Shown piece by piece: positions 41,042 through 50,378 of a stretch of DNA of 64,000 bases; positions within the stretch are counted from its first letter, which is position 1, and every line of letters begins with the position of its first letter. The translations under genes and the position numbers were made by a program. The notes below the pieces were generated by a model. It searched no databases. It was not told the DNA's origin and was given only the letters and a program-made list of their open reading frames with translations. The DNA comes from Corallochytrium limacisporum (taxonomy: Eukaryota > Opisthokonta), in assembly GCA_002811645.1 (NCBI GenBank), contig PDIP01000002.1, positions 69,683 to 133,682 of the forward strand, given 5' to 3'.

Positions 41042-41920
41042 CTAATGCGGTCGAATGAGGTTCATTTCCACGTTTGAATAACTTGAGTCGCTGAAGTCCT
41101 GCTCGTCAAGGTCACTCAAAATAATCTCTCCTTTCAGAATCTTTCCCATGTGTGCGGTGAGCAAATCCATAGCAACTTGATTTTCTACACCCCGCGGAAT
41201 AACAATGTCCGCAACTTCCTTTGTAGGTGACACGTAGTGATCAAAGCATGGCTTAACATGCTTCAGATACCGGTTGAGGATTGACTCCAGCGGCATCTTC
41301 TTTATTTTCATGTCCCTCATCACTCTCCGACTCAAACGGACATCATCATCCATTGCTACAAACACCTTCACGTCCAGAAACCGCAAGAGTTCATGTTTAT
41401 AGAGGACGAAAAGTCCTTCAAAAATCACGATGTCTGGACAATCTTCCACTTTGGTCCATCCCTCACGCTTCCCTATCGACTCATTGTACTGCGGAATCCG
41501 AAACGACTTGCGATTCCTAATCTTGTGCATAACCTTGTGCAACAGGTCAAAGTCAAAACTCTCAGGATGGTCAAAATTGACATGATCGACGCCTTTATCC
41601 GCAGGGACTTCCTTGTAAAACTGGTCGAGGGAGACAATCATTACCCGAGTGTGATCTTGACGCTCCTTTTCATGCAACTGCTTCTGTATATACTCGGCGA
41701 CGGCCTTTTTGCCAGAGCCTGTTCCACCGGCAATACCTATCATGAATGTCCGATTCACACCGGATCCCACTGAAGACGTGCTCAAGGACTTCATTCGTTG
41801 AATTGAGGGGTAAGTCACAGAGGCCTCCTGCTCCTCAAGATGCGCCTGCGCACCTCTGGCGGGTTTATTGGATCTGTCGGTGTCAGGCACACCTTGCACC
41901 TCTATCTGCGGAGTCGTCAT
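41042..41920 (-). CDS. UCK: Uridine-cytidine kinase family with altered Walker A
   Basis: A 292-residue protein of the UCK family, which phosphorylates uridine and cytidine to the monophosphates in pyrimidine salvage. It shows ILGIAGG-like FMIGIAGGTGSGK, VMIVSLDQFYKE, FDHPESFDFDLL, IVIFEGLFVLY, FVAMDDDVRLSRRVMRD, HVKPCFDHYVSPTKEVADIVIPRG and NQVAMDLL (given in parts), all in UCK order. The N-terminal 55 residues are variable, and the tail is acidic (SDLDEQDFSDSS). The oddity is the P-loop: G65-G-T-G-S-G70-K71-K72. The Ser/Thr that normally follows the invariant Lys and helps bind Mg2+ is Lys72 (codon AAG at 41705-41707). The segment in UCK2 after IPxY that carries the His/Arg substrate contacts is also different. 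Activity is therefore uncertain. Clean ATG at 41920; divergent from TRM13. Confidence 0.85.
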   Translation of the reverse strand: MTTPQIEVQGVPDTDRSNKPARGAQAHLEEQEASVTYPSIQRMKSLSTSSVGSGVNRTFMIGIAGGTGSGKKAVAEYIQKQLHEKERQDHTRVMIVSLDQFYKEVPADKGVDHVNFDHPESFDFDLLHKVMHKIRNRKSFRIPQYNESIGKREGWTKVEDCPDIVIFEGLFVLYKHELLRFLDVKVFVAMDDDVRLSRRVMRDMKIKKMPLESILNRYLKHVKPCFDHYVSPTKEVADIVIPRGVENQVAMDLLTAHMGKILKGEIILSDLDEQDFSDSSYSNVEMNLIRPH

Positions 41921-42331
41921 TGTCCTGGTACCTCAATCAAATTAAATTCTCAAGGAAACACAACTTCAATGATTTGCTCACATATCACCCATCCATTTCG
42001 ATCAAATACCTCATGGCACACTCACTCAACAGCAGTGACAAGTACATACTGGGTATTGTTTTGGAAACGACATCCAGTCCAGTCGGGACACTGGACCCTC
42101 TCGAACCTCTCCCTTCCCTGCTCCCTTTCGCCGGGGTCTATGGAAAGCAGACGATGGGCGGGTCTCATGCGTGGCAAGGTTCACCTACCCCTCCCTCACA
42201 CCGGCAAGATGAGCACGGCAGGTGGAAGCTATTTCCATGTGTTTGACAGGCTTTTGTCAAAGTGCGCAGGTACTTGTCGTTAGTATACAATTGTGAGGTA
42301 GGTCACAATATGCAAGCGGTTGACAACAAGG
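41921..42331. promoter_or_regulatory. Bidirectional promoter region UCK / TRM13
   Basis: Only 411 bp separates the two start codons, the shortest divergent gap in the window, so the genes probably share control sequences. No TATA box or named element was recognised. Confidence 0.5.
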
Positions 42332-43936
42332 ATGGGTCGCAAGAAGTCGGCCAAGGTCAGGTATAAGCAGGCGCTGGCGTATGCTCAATCCAATGACCGG
42401 AAACCGGATAGTTGTCGCTTCTTGGCTGTGGATAAGAGACGATTTTGCAGCCATCAACGGAAAAGAGAGTCTCTTTATTGCGGTTACCACCAACAAAATA
42501 TCGACGGCAATGACGATCCGGGGTTCCGTCGTATCCCTTGCCCGCTCGATCCTTCACACACAGTCAAAGCCAAGGATGTACATTCGCATGTGAAGAAGTG
42601 TACGGCTGCAAGCAATATGCAGAAAGAACCGTACCGATTAGCGAAAGAAATGCATGTTAAAGACATCAATGCGGGAGCGAATTCTGAGGAAGTTAGGAGC
42701 ATGATGCCAGCTGACAACAGCTCTGCAGACGCTCAAGAATCGAGGTTATTGGCTGCCCTCCGAAAGATCTACAGCTTGCACCAGAGGTGGCATACTGCGG
42801 GTCTGGCAATACGGAAAAGACACCAAGTCTGCGATGACTGTCTGCCACCTAGGATCCAAAAGGAAGTGATCGAAAACTCTGCTGTCAACTATGCCAGTAC
42901 GGCAAAGAATGGAGAGGGGTTGTCGCGTCATGTAACGCAAAATGTAGCATTTGTATCGGTGATGCAAGAACACAACATGTTGCCGGTACCAAAATGCACG
43001 TGCAGCCAGCATGGGACCCAAGAAAGCGAGTCCTCTGATCCCATTGCATTCATAGAATTGGGATCCGGCAAGGGCAAGACCATGCTGATGATTGCTAAGG
43101 GCATGCAGGCTGGGGCAAGTGCTGTAATGCTCTCACTAGACACATCGAGCTATACACAGAAGGCAGACAAGGTGCTTAAAAAAGAAGGGGAGAAAGACTC
43201 AGACACCAAGTTTGTACGTGCTTTGATTGATATAAAGGATTGTGATCTCAGAAAATGCAGCTCTGATGTGTGGGCATTGAAGAGTGGAAAGTGCACCGAA
43301 CGGGCGGTTGGGTTTGGCAAGCACGTTTGTGGAGACGCCACTGACTTTGGTCTGCGTTGCTCAACCAATCTGTTACAACGAGAGGAAAAGGATTGTAGTT
43401 ATCCGGAACTTGCGGGGATCTTTATTGCATGCTGCTGTCGCCATCGCTGTACCTGGCGGAACTTCACCGGTCGCTCTGCCGTGCTATCGGATGGTGACAT
43501 CGGCCCGGATGAATTTCCCTTACTCACAAGGATGGCCACTTGGGCCATCTGTGGTCTGCCAGGAATATATGGCGCTAGCGAGCATGCTACAATGGTAGAG
43601 ACGAACGGGACTCCAGATGAAAATGCCATGAAGAAGCCCAAGGTAGTTCAGGACCTTCATCCACAGACAGATGTGTACACGCTACTTGATGATTGTGTTA
43701 CCTTTCAACGGATTCACAATTTGCTCAGCAGACCAGACACACGCTGTCCTTCTAAGTGGAGCAGCGCAGATAAGTTCCTTGTGGGACAAATGTGCCGACA
43801 GGTTATTGACATGGGCCGCGTGAAATATTGTCATGAACAAGGCCTTAGTGCTGAATTGATTTACTATACACCCTGGGTCAACACTCCCGAAAACGTCATG
43901 CTGATAGCAACACGGAAGCATGGTTCGTCTTCGTAG
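42332..43936 (+). CDS. TRMT13: TRM13, tRNA 2'-O-methyltransferase for position 4
   Basis: A 534-residue enzyme starting at the ATG at 42332 (MGRKKSAKV); the frame opens four codons earlier only at a TTG. The N-terminus has the Cys-rich TRM13 zinc finger (CRFLAVDKRRFCSHQRKRE, then CGYH), followed by a U11-48K-type CHHC finger (CPLDPSHTVKAKDVHSHVKKC, in part). The Rossmann-like methyltransferase part has AFIELGSGKGKTMLMIAKGM as the SAM motif (near 243), IDIKDCDL and a GKHVCGDATDFGLRC core, then CCCRHRCTWRNFTG and the C-terminal QMCRQVIDMGRVKYC. These match yeast Trm13 and human TRMT13, which methylate the 2'-hydroxyl of residue 4 in the acceptor stem of some tRNAs. It converges on the lycopene cyclase gene with 46 bp between stops. 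Confidence 0.93.
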   Translation: MGRKKSAKVRYKQALAYAQSNDRKPDSCRFLAVDKRRFCSHQRKRESLYCGYHQQNIDGNDDPGFRRIPCPLDPSHTVKAKDVHSHVKKCTAASNMQKEPYRLAKEMHVKDINAGANSEEVRSMMPADNSSADAQESRLLAALRKIYSLHQRWHTAGLAIRKRHQVCDDCLPPRIQKEVIENSAVNYASTAKNGEGLSRHVTQNVAFVSVMQEHNMLPVPKCTCSQHGTQESESSDPIAFIELGSGKGKTMLMIAKGMQAGASAVMLSLDTSSYTQKADKVLKKEGEKDSDTKFVRALIDIKDCDLRKCSSDVWALKSGKCTERAVGFGKHVCGDATDFGLRCSTNLLQREEKDCSYPELAGIFIACCCRHRCTWRNFTGRSAVLSDGDIGPDEFPLLTRMATWAICGLPGIYGASEHATMVETNGTPDENAMKKPKVVQDLHPQTDVYTLLDDCVTFQRIHNLLSRPDTRCPSKWSSADKFLVGQMCRQVIDMGRVKYCHEQGLSAELIYYTPWVNTPENVMLIATRKHGSSS

Positions 43937-43982
43937 ATGAAAGCGGAAAATTTTCAATCATGCTCTAATAGTCTCATTTCTA

Positions 43983-44873
43983 TCACTGTTCCTTAACACT
44001 ATGGCTACTGTCTTGCACAGAAATGTAGCCATTAGGATGCTTTTCCTTGGGCGGACCATCAAGAGTCAAGAAAAGGGTGATGCCGAACACACACAAGACG
44101 TTTGTGACGAAGAAAAACATAGCCTCCTCAATTGGCAGAGAGAGATCCAAGTCCGGTGAAGTGGGGATGTCAATGCCAAAAGTGTACTCCTTTGAGATCC
44201 ACCAGATTCCATCTTTGATGGCGATGCTGTCCGCGGCCCAGAGGTATAATGTAGGTACCGCCACGGCAGCCAGAATTGTGTCCCAATAACACAGCAGGTA
44301 CGGTGCACCATAGGCCCATTGAACGGCAACAGGTCCCATTGCCCATGCCAGTATCAGACCCATGTACATGCCTTCGTTACCTTCCTGCCACTGCACATAG
44401 CCCCAAGCACCCACAGCAGTGCAAAAGATTACACCAATGGCTCGAGAAGCCCAGCCAAGGAATCCGAAGTTCCACGAAGGCCATTCGCGACTGGTCTTAT
44501 GCCCAAGCAGGAACAGCAGCCAGATCCCGGTTAGTACGGGTTGGAGGAGGAAGAAGGCATACTCTTCGACCGGAACGTACCCAATCGTTGCAAAAACACG
44601 GCTCTCTCCGTAGCCCCAAACCTTCCGATATACTAAGTAATTGTCCCAGGGTACTGTCCAAATGAAAGCAATGGTACATATGCTAGCAATGCTCTGAACC
44701 TCTAGATGGCTCTGGCGAGGCCGCAAAAATTGCAGAGCAATAATGGCGGGAAACATAAAAAGGCAATGGAATGCTGCATAGCTCAGACTCTTGATCTCAA
44801 CGTTCTGCAGAGCGCTGAGAAGATCGAAGTCACCATGATCTTCAGAAAGGCTGTTTCCGCGGAAAAGACCCAT
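43983..44873 (-). CDS. Lycopene cyclase, CarR/CrtY-type membrane protein (stand-alone)
   Basis: A 296-residue polytopic membrane protein with an ideal start context (gccgccATGg). It consists of two homologous halves, each with the lycopene-cyclase repeat motifs: PWDNYLV (75-81) plus VPVEEYAFF (100-108), and YWDTILAAVAVP (197-207) plus LPIEEAMFF (246-254). The paired acidic Glu-Glu motif is the conserved site of the fungal CarRP/AL-2 N-terminal domain and of archaeal/actinobacterial CrtY proteins. It would convert lycopene to beta-carotene (or monocyclise it). In the fungal protein this domain is fused to phytoene synthase; here the gene ends after the cyclase, and no phytoene synthase or desaturase is in the window. 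It is less like the plant FAD-dependent cyclase. It converges on TRM13. Confidence 0.9.
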   Translation of the reverse strand: MGLFRGNSLSEDHGDFDLLSALQNVEIKSLSYAAFHCLFMFPAIIALQFLRPRQSHLEVQSIASICTIAFIWTVPWDNYLVYRKVWGYGESRVFATIGYVPVEEYAFFLLQPVLTGIWLLFLLGHKTSREWPSWNFGFLGWASRAIGVIFCTAVGAWGYVQWQEGNEGMYMGLILAWAMGPVAVQWAYGAPYLLCYWDTILAAVAVPTLYLWAADSIAIKDGIWWISKEYTFGIDIPTSPDLDLSLPIEEAMFFFVTNVLCVFGITLFLTLDGPPKEKHPNGYISVQDSSHSVKEQ

Positions 44874-45428
44874 GGCGGCTGGGTTGTATGTTCACTAGAA
44901 CAAGGCGCCGTGCATGGACTACATGGTGAGAAACTTGCGAATCAAGTTCATGTGATATCCTTTATACCACCATACAGTTCTGTCCTCAATAACAAATAGC
45001 AAAATGATTCTCTATGCTCCTTTCCTGTGGTGATCCCTTGTCCTGGGCCTCCCAATCTCCTCACCAGCGCGAACTCTGATGGCCAGTGAGTAAGAAGGGT
45101 CCCTAGCAAAAAGGCCCCCAGCCGTTGCAAAAATTTGAGGCTCATACGGACATTCTTAAATATCCACGGGGGGCCCACCGCGGTCGAAATCCTGGAGGTG
45201 GTCCGCGGCAAAACTACTGCCGGGAGGGCATGAAAACATCTAGCAAAGCTGTTCCGTATATCGTGCCCGTTCAGTGAGAGTTAGGTGTTGGGGGTGTCGA
45301 GCCATCTACAAAACGACAAGGTAGAGTACCAAGGTAGAGTATATCAAGCTTCAGTTTGAACAGCAAATGATTTATTTTTCTTGCAGGGAATGGTCATGTG
45401 AACGACTGGAAAGTCAGGCCTGCTACTC
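44874..45428. other. Intergenic, 555 bp
   Basis: Contains the lycopene cyclase promoter and the 3' end of the large secreted protein, both minus strand. A short tandem repeat (AAGGTAGAGTA twice, 45319-45340) is present. No gene. Confidence 0.45.
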
Positions 45429-48400
45429 TCAGCTCGTCCAAGCAAATACGAGGTCGTCAAAGTCGACAGTTCCTTTACGGTCGTCAAAAACGGCACTAAT
45501 GTAGACACCCTTGATCGGTTTCGCCACACTGACAGTAATTTCCTTGGCCTCATAGTCGTGCGAACCAGTACTGAAAGCTACACTGTGGCCCGATGACCAC
45601 GTACCATCCATAAACTGCACATCGGCACGCAAACCATAGGCATAGGCATCCTCATCACCTTCTACACCCGATGCACGAGAGTATCCACCAAATCGGAAGC
45701 TAGTAGTTTCGTATGGCGCGTTGATATACAGGGTGACGGCTCCCTTGAAGCCATCGTTTCCATGACCAATGCGTGCAGCATAGCTGCCACTGCGTGGTGT
45801 CGCTTCGCTCCTCGTGAACCCAGAGCCATATGAGTACATCCAGTCACTATCCCCTAGAGGCATCTCAAAGCCAGGATCCCTGAGAACATTGCCAGTAGTA
45901 CTGATCGGTCCGGGGTTGACGGAAGTCGACACAGGCCCAGTAGGCGTCGTGGTCGAAGTGCCAGAGAAGCTAGGATTCAAGGTGGTGGGATACGAAGTGG
46001 TGTCGACAACAATCACATCGTCGAAGAACGCAGAGCCAGAGTGATTGCGGAACAACACATAAACCCAGATCTCTATGACGTCAGAGTCGAAAGTTCGATC
46101 AACCACTGCTTGCTCCCAGTCGTGGTTGCCAGTATTGTAAGATGCAATATGTCCGTAGCTCCAAGTATTGCCAGCCAAGAGAACGTCAATGTACAGAGAG
46201 TAGTCATTGTTCTTCGAACCACTTACGTTAGAGGCCTTACTCCACATCGAAGCCCTGAAACTGCGCAGTCCACTCTTGGACACAGTGACCTTTTGCAATG
46301 CCGCACCGGTCTCGGATGTGGTGTCAAAGGAGATAGCAGCAGCATTTGCACCACTGCGGAACTCTGAAGCGGTTCTGCTAAAACCATCACCGAAGCTGCC
46401 ATCCCACAACTGAGAGTTATCCTCGAAGCTGCCATCATAAATCATGTTGCTGGGGGCGACAACTTCAGGATCCACCGGGCTCGACGTGCTCGTGGGCGTT
46501 GTGGTCGTACTTGTGGACGTTGGCGGCTGAGTGGGTGTCGTAGGCGTTGGTGTAGACGAAGACGTAGTGGGTGTTGTGGTAGGCGAATAGTCAGTGGTGT
46601 CCACGACAACAACGTCGTCAAACCAGGCAGTACCTGAGTGATTGCGGAACAGTGCATACACCCAGATCTCCTTGACGGGAGCGTTGAATGAAAGCTCCAA
46701 GGCGGCCTGTTCCCAGTCATGGGTACCCGTGCTGTATCGAGCGATATGACCATAGCTCCACACTCCACCGTCTAGAAGTACATCTAAGTACAGCGAATAG
46801 TCGTTGTTGGCTGAACCACTGACGTTGCTGGCCTTGCTCCACAGGGACGCGGTCAAACTGCGCATACCAGCCGTTGAGACCACGATCTTCTGCAGAGCAG
46901 CACCGGTTTCAGAAGCGGTCGCAGCGGTGAAGTATGCTGAGTACAGACCACTGCGAGAATGAGAGGCCGAACGAGAAAAGCCGTCGCCGAACGTACGATC
47001 CCACACGTCAGAGCCATCTTCGAAGCTGCCATCCTCAACCATGTTATCCGGGGATGTCACATCCGGATCCATTGGTTCCGCTGTACGGGTTGTGGATGTG
47101 GTAGTTGAAGTTGCTGTGGGCGTTTGGGTTGTCGGTGTTGCAGTAGTAGTAGCGGTCGGTTGCAGCGTAGTGGTTGTGCTTGTTGTCGGATCCGGGTCGG
47201 GCACATCCGGTATGTCGCCGTAGTTCGGATCAACCACAATAATGTCATCAAACCAGACGGTTCCCGTATGTTTGCGGAACAGACAGTAAACAAAGACTTG
47301 AGCAATGTTTTGGTCAAACGTTCCCGAAACACTAACTCTCTGCCAATCATGGGTTCCTACATTCATGGGGACAATGTGGCCGTAGGACCAGGTCTCATCC
47401 TCCAGTTGCACATCCACGTACAGACTGAAATCATTGTTCTTGGAACCACTGACGGTTAAAGTCTTACTCCACGCACTGGCCTCAAAAGATTTCACGTTGG
47501 GGGGAAAAGTAACATACTGCAGCGCGGCCCTTACTTCCGCTAGGTTAGTGTTTGTCATCCGAGCTGACCAAAGCCCACCGTTACTGTCCTGATCGTCGTA
47601 CTCAAAGCCGTTACCAAAGCTGTCGCTCCACGCGGAGTCCTTGTTTTCGAAGGATGGATCAATCACCATGTTTGCTGGACTAGTCACTGATGGATCAATG
47701 GGATTTGGAGTCCTTGTTCCAGTACTGGTTGTTGTGGTTGTGGTTGTTGTTGTTGTTGGGTTGTCCGGATTGGCAGGTGGTGACTCATGAGGGCCGGTAG
47801 AGAGAACCAGATCATCGAAGTACACGGTGCCGATTTTGCCAGTGAACATCAGGTAAACGTAGACGGTACTGATGGGCTTATCAAAGTGCACCTCGACCGC
47901 ACTCCGCAGCCAGTCATGTGTTCCAGTTTCGATAGCAACAGCATGCCCACGGCTCCAGGTGGCATCCACAAACAGGAAGTCCATGACAAGAGCATACTGA
48001 AGTTCATTCTTTATGCCACTGACAGCCGACGACTTGGTGAATCCAGATAAGTGGGCATCGTATGAGTTCATAGGCATGGTGACCAACTGCAAAGCAACAA
48101 ACTCACGATCAGTACTGTCTGCGGACATCTTTGCCGACCAAGATCCACTGCGTGCAGCCTCATTGCTGCGTTCGAAGCCCTCGCCGTAGTCTCTCTTCCA
48201 ACGACCACCTTCTTCAAAACCGGGAGAGGCGAGGAGGTTCTCAGAACTGCGGAAAGGATCTGATTCACCTGGCATTGGTGGGCCTTCCTCTGATGGGAAC
48301 ACCGTTGGCTCGTCAGCTTCCGGGAAGGTCTTGAACTTTGGTTCCGTGGTACCGACATACGCTTGCACATTGTCAAACCACACTGTACCTGACTTTCCTC

Positions 48401-50378
48401 TAAAGAGGAGGTAGAGTCGAATGACACTGATTTCCGCCTCCAGGTCGACAACCAAACTCCTGAACTCCCAATCGTGACTGCCTGTGCTGAATGGTACATT
48501 CTTACCGTATACGTTGGTTCCATTTCCCAATTGAACGTCCGCATAGATGGAATAGGAGATGCCATCAACTGCACCACTTACTTCCTCAGCTTTGGACCAA
48601 CCAGACATTACAAAGGCCGTGACACCTTGCCCAGTGACTCGAATTTCCTGATAGAGACCTAACACAGAGTCTTCAGAATTGGATACGCATCTAGCGCTTG
48701 CTACACCGGACGCAGCAGGGGTTTGCACGTCAATAGTAAATCCACTACCAAACGCAAGCCATCCGTCACCACTGCTTTCAAAGCTGGGGTTTTCAATAAG
48801 GTTCAGTCCTTCATCGGTTTCAATGGCTGGAACCTCACCAAAATCGCCTGGAGGCAGAGACAAACGCATACTGCCGTCCTGATAGTCCGTGTCAACGTTG
48901 GCAAAGGATATGAACTGGCCGTCAAGAACCTTACTGCTAACGAGTTTGATTTTGAACAACTGCTGGTCTTGCAGGTTGTGATCCAACAATTCGAATCGGT
49001 AGACACTCGGACTGAAAGGCTGCAATGCAGAAACATCGTACGGCAACTCGTATTCTGCACTATTGGATCCATCCACCAGGACCATCTTCAGGTCGTAATA
49101 GAAAGGGGCGGTTCCAATGTTCTCTACTTCAACAGCAAAGTACAGGGTATCAGATTCAGTTTCATACACCTCTAAAGCGTTCACCGCGAACTTGTAGCCG
49201 ATTCTGCTAGCTTCCATCCGGGCACGCGCAAAATATTCCTCCGAACAGCACTTACTGGTCGCGATATCCGTTTCAGTACATTCCTGCTCTGTCAAGCGAC
49301 ATTCGAATGCATGGTTGTTCATCACGTAACTCAAATGCCATTGGTACGCCTGGACTTCGAAGCTGTCTACTCCACCATCACAACCAACTTCCGTGAACAA
49401 GCACCACTGGTTAGCCAGGAACACTTCACCACCCATCATACTGGTCTGCCAGCGTGTGGTAGTGCCTGTACTAGCCAGGGCACCCTCGGCAAAGTCCTCG
49501 TAGTTCAAAAAGCCAACAGTGGAATCAACGAATCCGACATGGATGTCATTTTGCAACTCGTTCTTCCATGGTGCATCAACAGTAGCGAACATTTCCTTGG
49601 TCGTGGCTCCCAGAACCATCTGCACTGGATAGTTTGGCAAGGAATCGTGGAAGGTCTTCACAAGTGTAAATTGCTGCTCTCCTGTGGCTTCCAGATTGAC
49701 CTGGTCCATGTCTTCTTGAACCAGAGGCCAATTCTGCCAATCTCCCCAGAAGCCAAGCAGGCCGATCTGAACAGCAGCAATGCGTTGGTCATCTCCGTAC
49801 TGAGCCCCGAAAGCAACCGCGAACTCATTCAATGCGTCATGCAGACCCTGATCCTGATAGTTCGGCACAACACTACAATCTTCGCAATTATCATGAGCAT
49901 CGTAGGCTGAGAAAAAGATGCGCCCTTTAAGAAATTCTGGTAAGCCGGAACTCTGTCCTGGATAGTCTAGCCAGAAGCGCACAATGCTATGGTGTGACCG
50001 TTCCGCAACGGTTGCTAGCAGACTTTCCAATGTTGCCCAGTCGAAGGTTCCCGGGTCTGTCATTACGCTACGCAACGGCAGGTGCACCAATTCCATGGTA
50101 TGTGGAAATTCTGTGGAATGTCTTGCAGAAGGTACGAACCCAGTGAAGGGATTCTGCACCCAGTGCTCAGTGCTGACATCATATTGATGGTATTGCAGAG
50201 CACCAGTGCCTTGCCGACGTCGCAGTCTTGTGTTGCTGAGTTTTGCATACTTTTCTTCAGCATGGGCCCGCACCATTCCTTTGGCCATGCTGGCATTTGA
50301 CGGAGTGCCATCACCGTCATGAGGGATCAAGCTGGCAGAAGCAACAGCACCGAGCAACAGTGCTGTCAGAACCTTCAT
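45429..50378 (-). CDS. Large secreted DUF4832-type protein with six repeated beta-sandwich modules
   Basis: A 1649-residue secreted protein. Signal peptide MKVLTALLLGAVASA. Residues about 60-510 match the DUF4874/DUF4832 glycosidase-like barrel family (NPFTGFVPSARHS, DWATLESLLATV, IVRFWLDYPGQ, RIAAVQIGLLGFWGDWQNWP). From about residue 525 follow six modules of about 150 residues. Each starts N-[LM]-(x)-(P/G)-(S/G)-F-E and runs through W-S-K-A, TGSHDWE and GTVWFDD, like carbohydrate-binding beta-sandwich modules (CBM4/9/22-like). Modules 3-6 are separated by Thr/Pro/Ser-rich mucin-like linkers (one has ten Thr in a row). Modules 4 and 5 are closest to each other. There is no GPI or TM signal at the C-terminus, so it is probably released or held in a cell wall or extracellular matrix. 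Polysaccharide binding is inferred; catalytic residues cannot be fixed by eye. Confidence 0.85.
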   Translation of the reverse strand: MKVLTALLLGAVASASLIPHDGDGTPSNASMAKGMVRAHAEEKYAKLSNTRLRRRQGTGALQYHQYDVSTEHWVQNPFTGFVPSARHSTEFPHTMELVHLPLRSVMTDPGTFDWATLESLLATVAERSHHSIVRFWLDYPGQSSGLPEFLKGRIFFSAYDAHDNCEDCSVVPNYQDQGLHDALNEFAVAFGAQYGDDQRIAAVQIGLLGFWGDWQNWPLVQEDMDQVNLEATGEQQFTLVKTFHDSLPNYPVQMVLGATTKEMFATVDAPWKNELQNDIHVGFVDSTVGFLNYEDFAEGALASTGTTTRWQTSMMGGEVFLANQWCLFTEVGCDGGVDSFEVQAYQWHLSYVMNNHAFECRLTEQECTETDIATSKCCSEEYFARARMEASRIGYKFAVNALEVYETESDTLYFAVEVENIGTAPFYYDLKMVLVDGSNSAEYELPYDVSALQPFSPSVYRFELLDHNLQDQQLFKIKLVSSKVLDGQFISFANVDTDYQDGSMRLSLPPGDFGEVPAIETDEGLNLIENPSFESSGDGWLAFGSGFTIDVQTPAASGVASARCVSNSEDSVLGLYQEIRVTGQGVTAFVMSGWSKAEEVSGAVDGISYSIYADVQLGNGTNVYGKNVPFSTGSHDWEFRSLVVDLEAEISVIRLYLLFRGKSGTVWFDNVQAYVGTTEPKFKTFPEADEPTVFPSEEGPPMPGESDPFRSSENLLASPGFEEGGRWKRDYGEGFERSNEAARSGSWSAKMSADSTDREFVALQLVTMPMNSYDAHLSGFTKSSAVSGIKNELQYALVMDFLFVDATWSRGHAVAIETGTHDWLRSAVEVHFDKPISTVYVYLMFTGKIGTVYFDDLVLSTGPHESPPANPDNPTTTTTTTTTTSTGTRTPNPIDPSVTSPANMVIDPSFENKDSAWSDSFGNGFEYDDQDSNGGLWSARMTNTNLAEVRAALQYVTFPPNVKSFEASAWSKTLTVSGSKNNDFSLYVDVQLEDETWSYGHIVPMNVGTHDWQRVSVSGTFDQNIAQVFVYCLFRKHTGTVWFDDIIVVDPNYGDIPDVPDPDPTTSTTTTLQPTATTTATPTTQTPTATSTTTSTTRTAEPMDPDVTSPDNMVEDGSFEDGSDVWDRTFGDGFSRSASHSRSGLYSAYFTAATASETGAALQKIVVSTAGMRSLTASLWSKASNVSGSANNDYSLYLDVLLDGGVWSYGHIARYSTGTHDWEQAALELSFNAPVKEIWVYALFRNHSGTAWFDDVVVVDTTDYSPTTTPTTSSSTPTPTTPTQPPTSTSTTTTPTSTSSPVDPEVVAPSNMIYDGSFEDNSQLWDGSFGDGFSRTASEFRSGANAAAISFDTTSETGAALQKVTVSKSGLRSFRASMWSKASNVSGSKNNDYSLYIDVLLAGNTWSYGHIASYNTGNHDWEQAVVDRTFDSDVIEIWVYVLFRNHSGSAFFDDVIVVDTTSYPTTLNPSFSGTSTTTPTGPVSTSVNPGPISTTGNVLRDPGFEMPLGDSDWMYSYGSGFTRSEATPRSGSYAARIGHGNDGFKGAVTLYINAPYETTSFRFGGYSRASGVEGDEDAYAYGLRADVQFMDGTWSSGHSVAFSTGSHDYEAKEITVSVAKPIKGVYISAVFDDRKGTVDFDDLVFAWTS

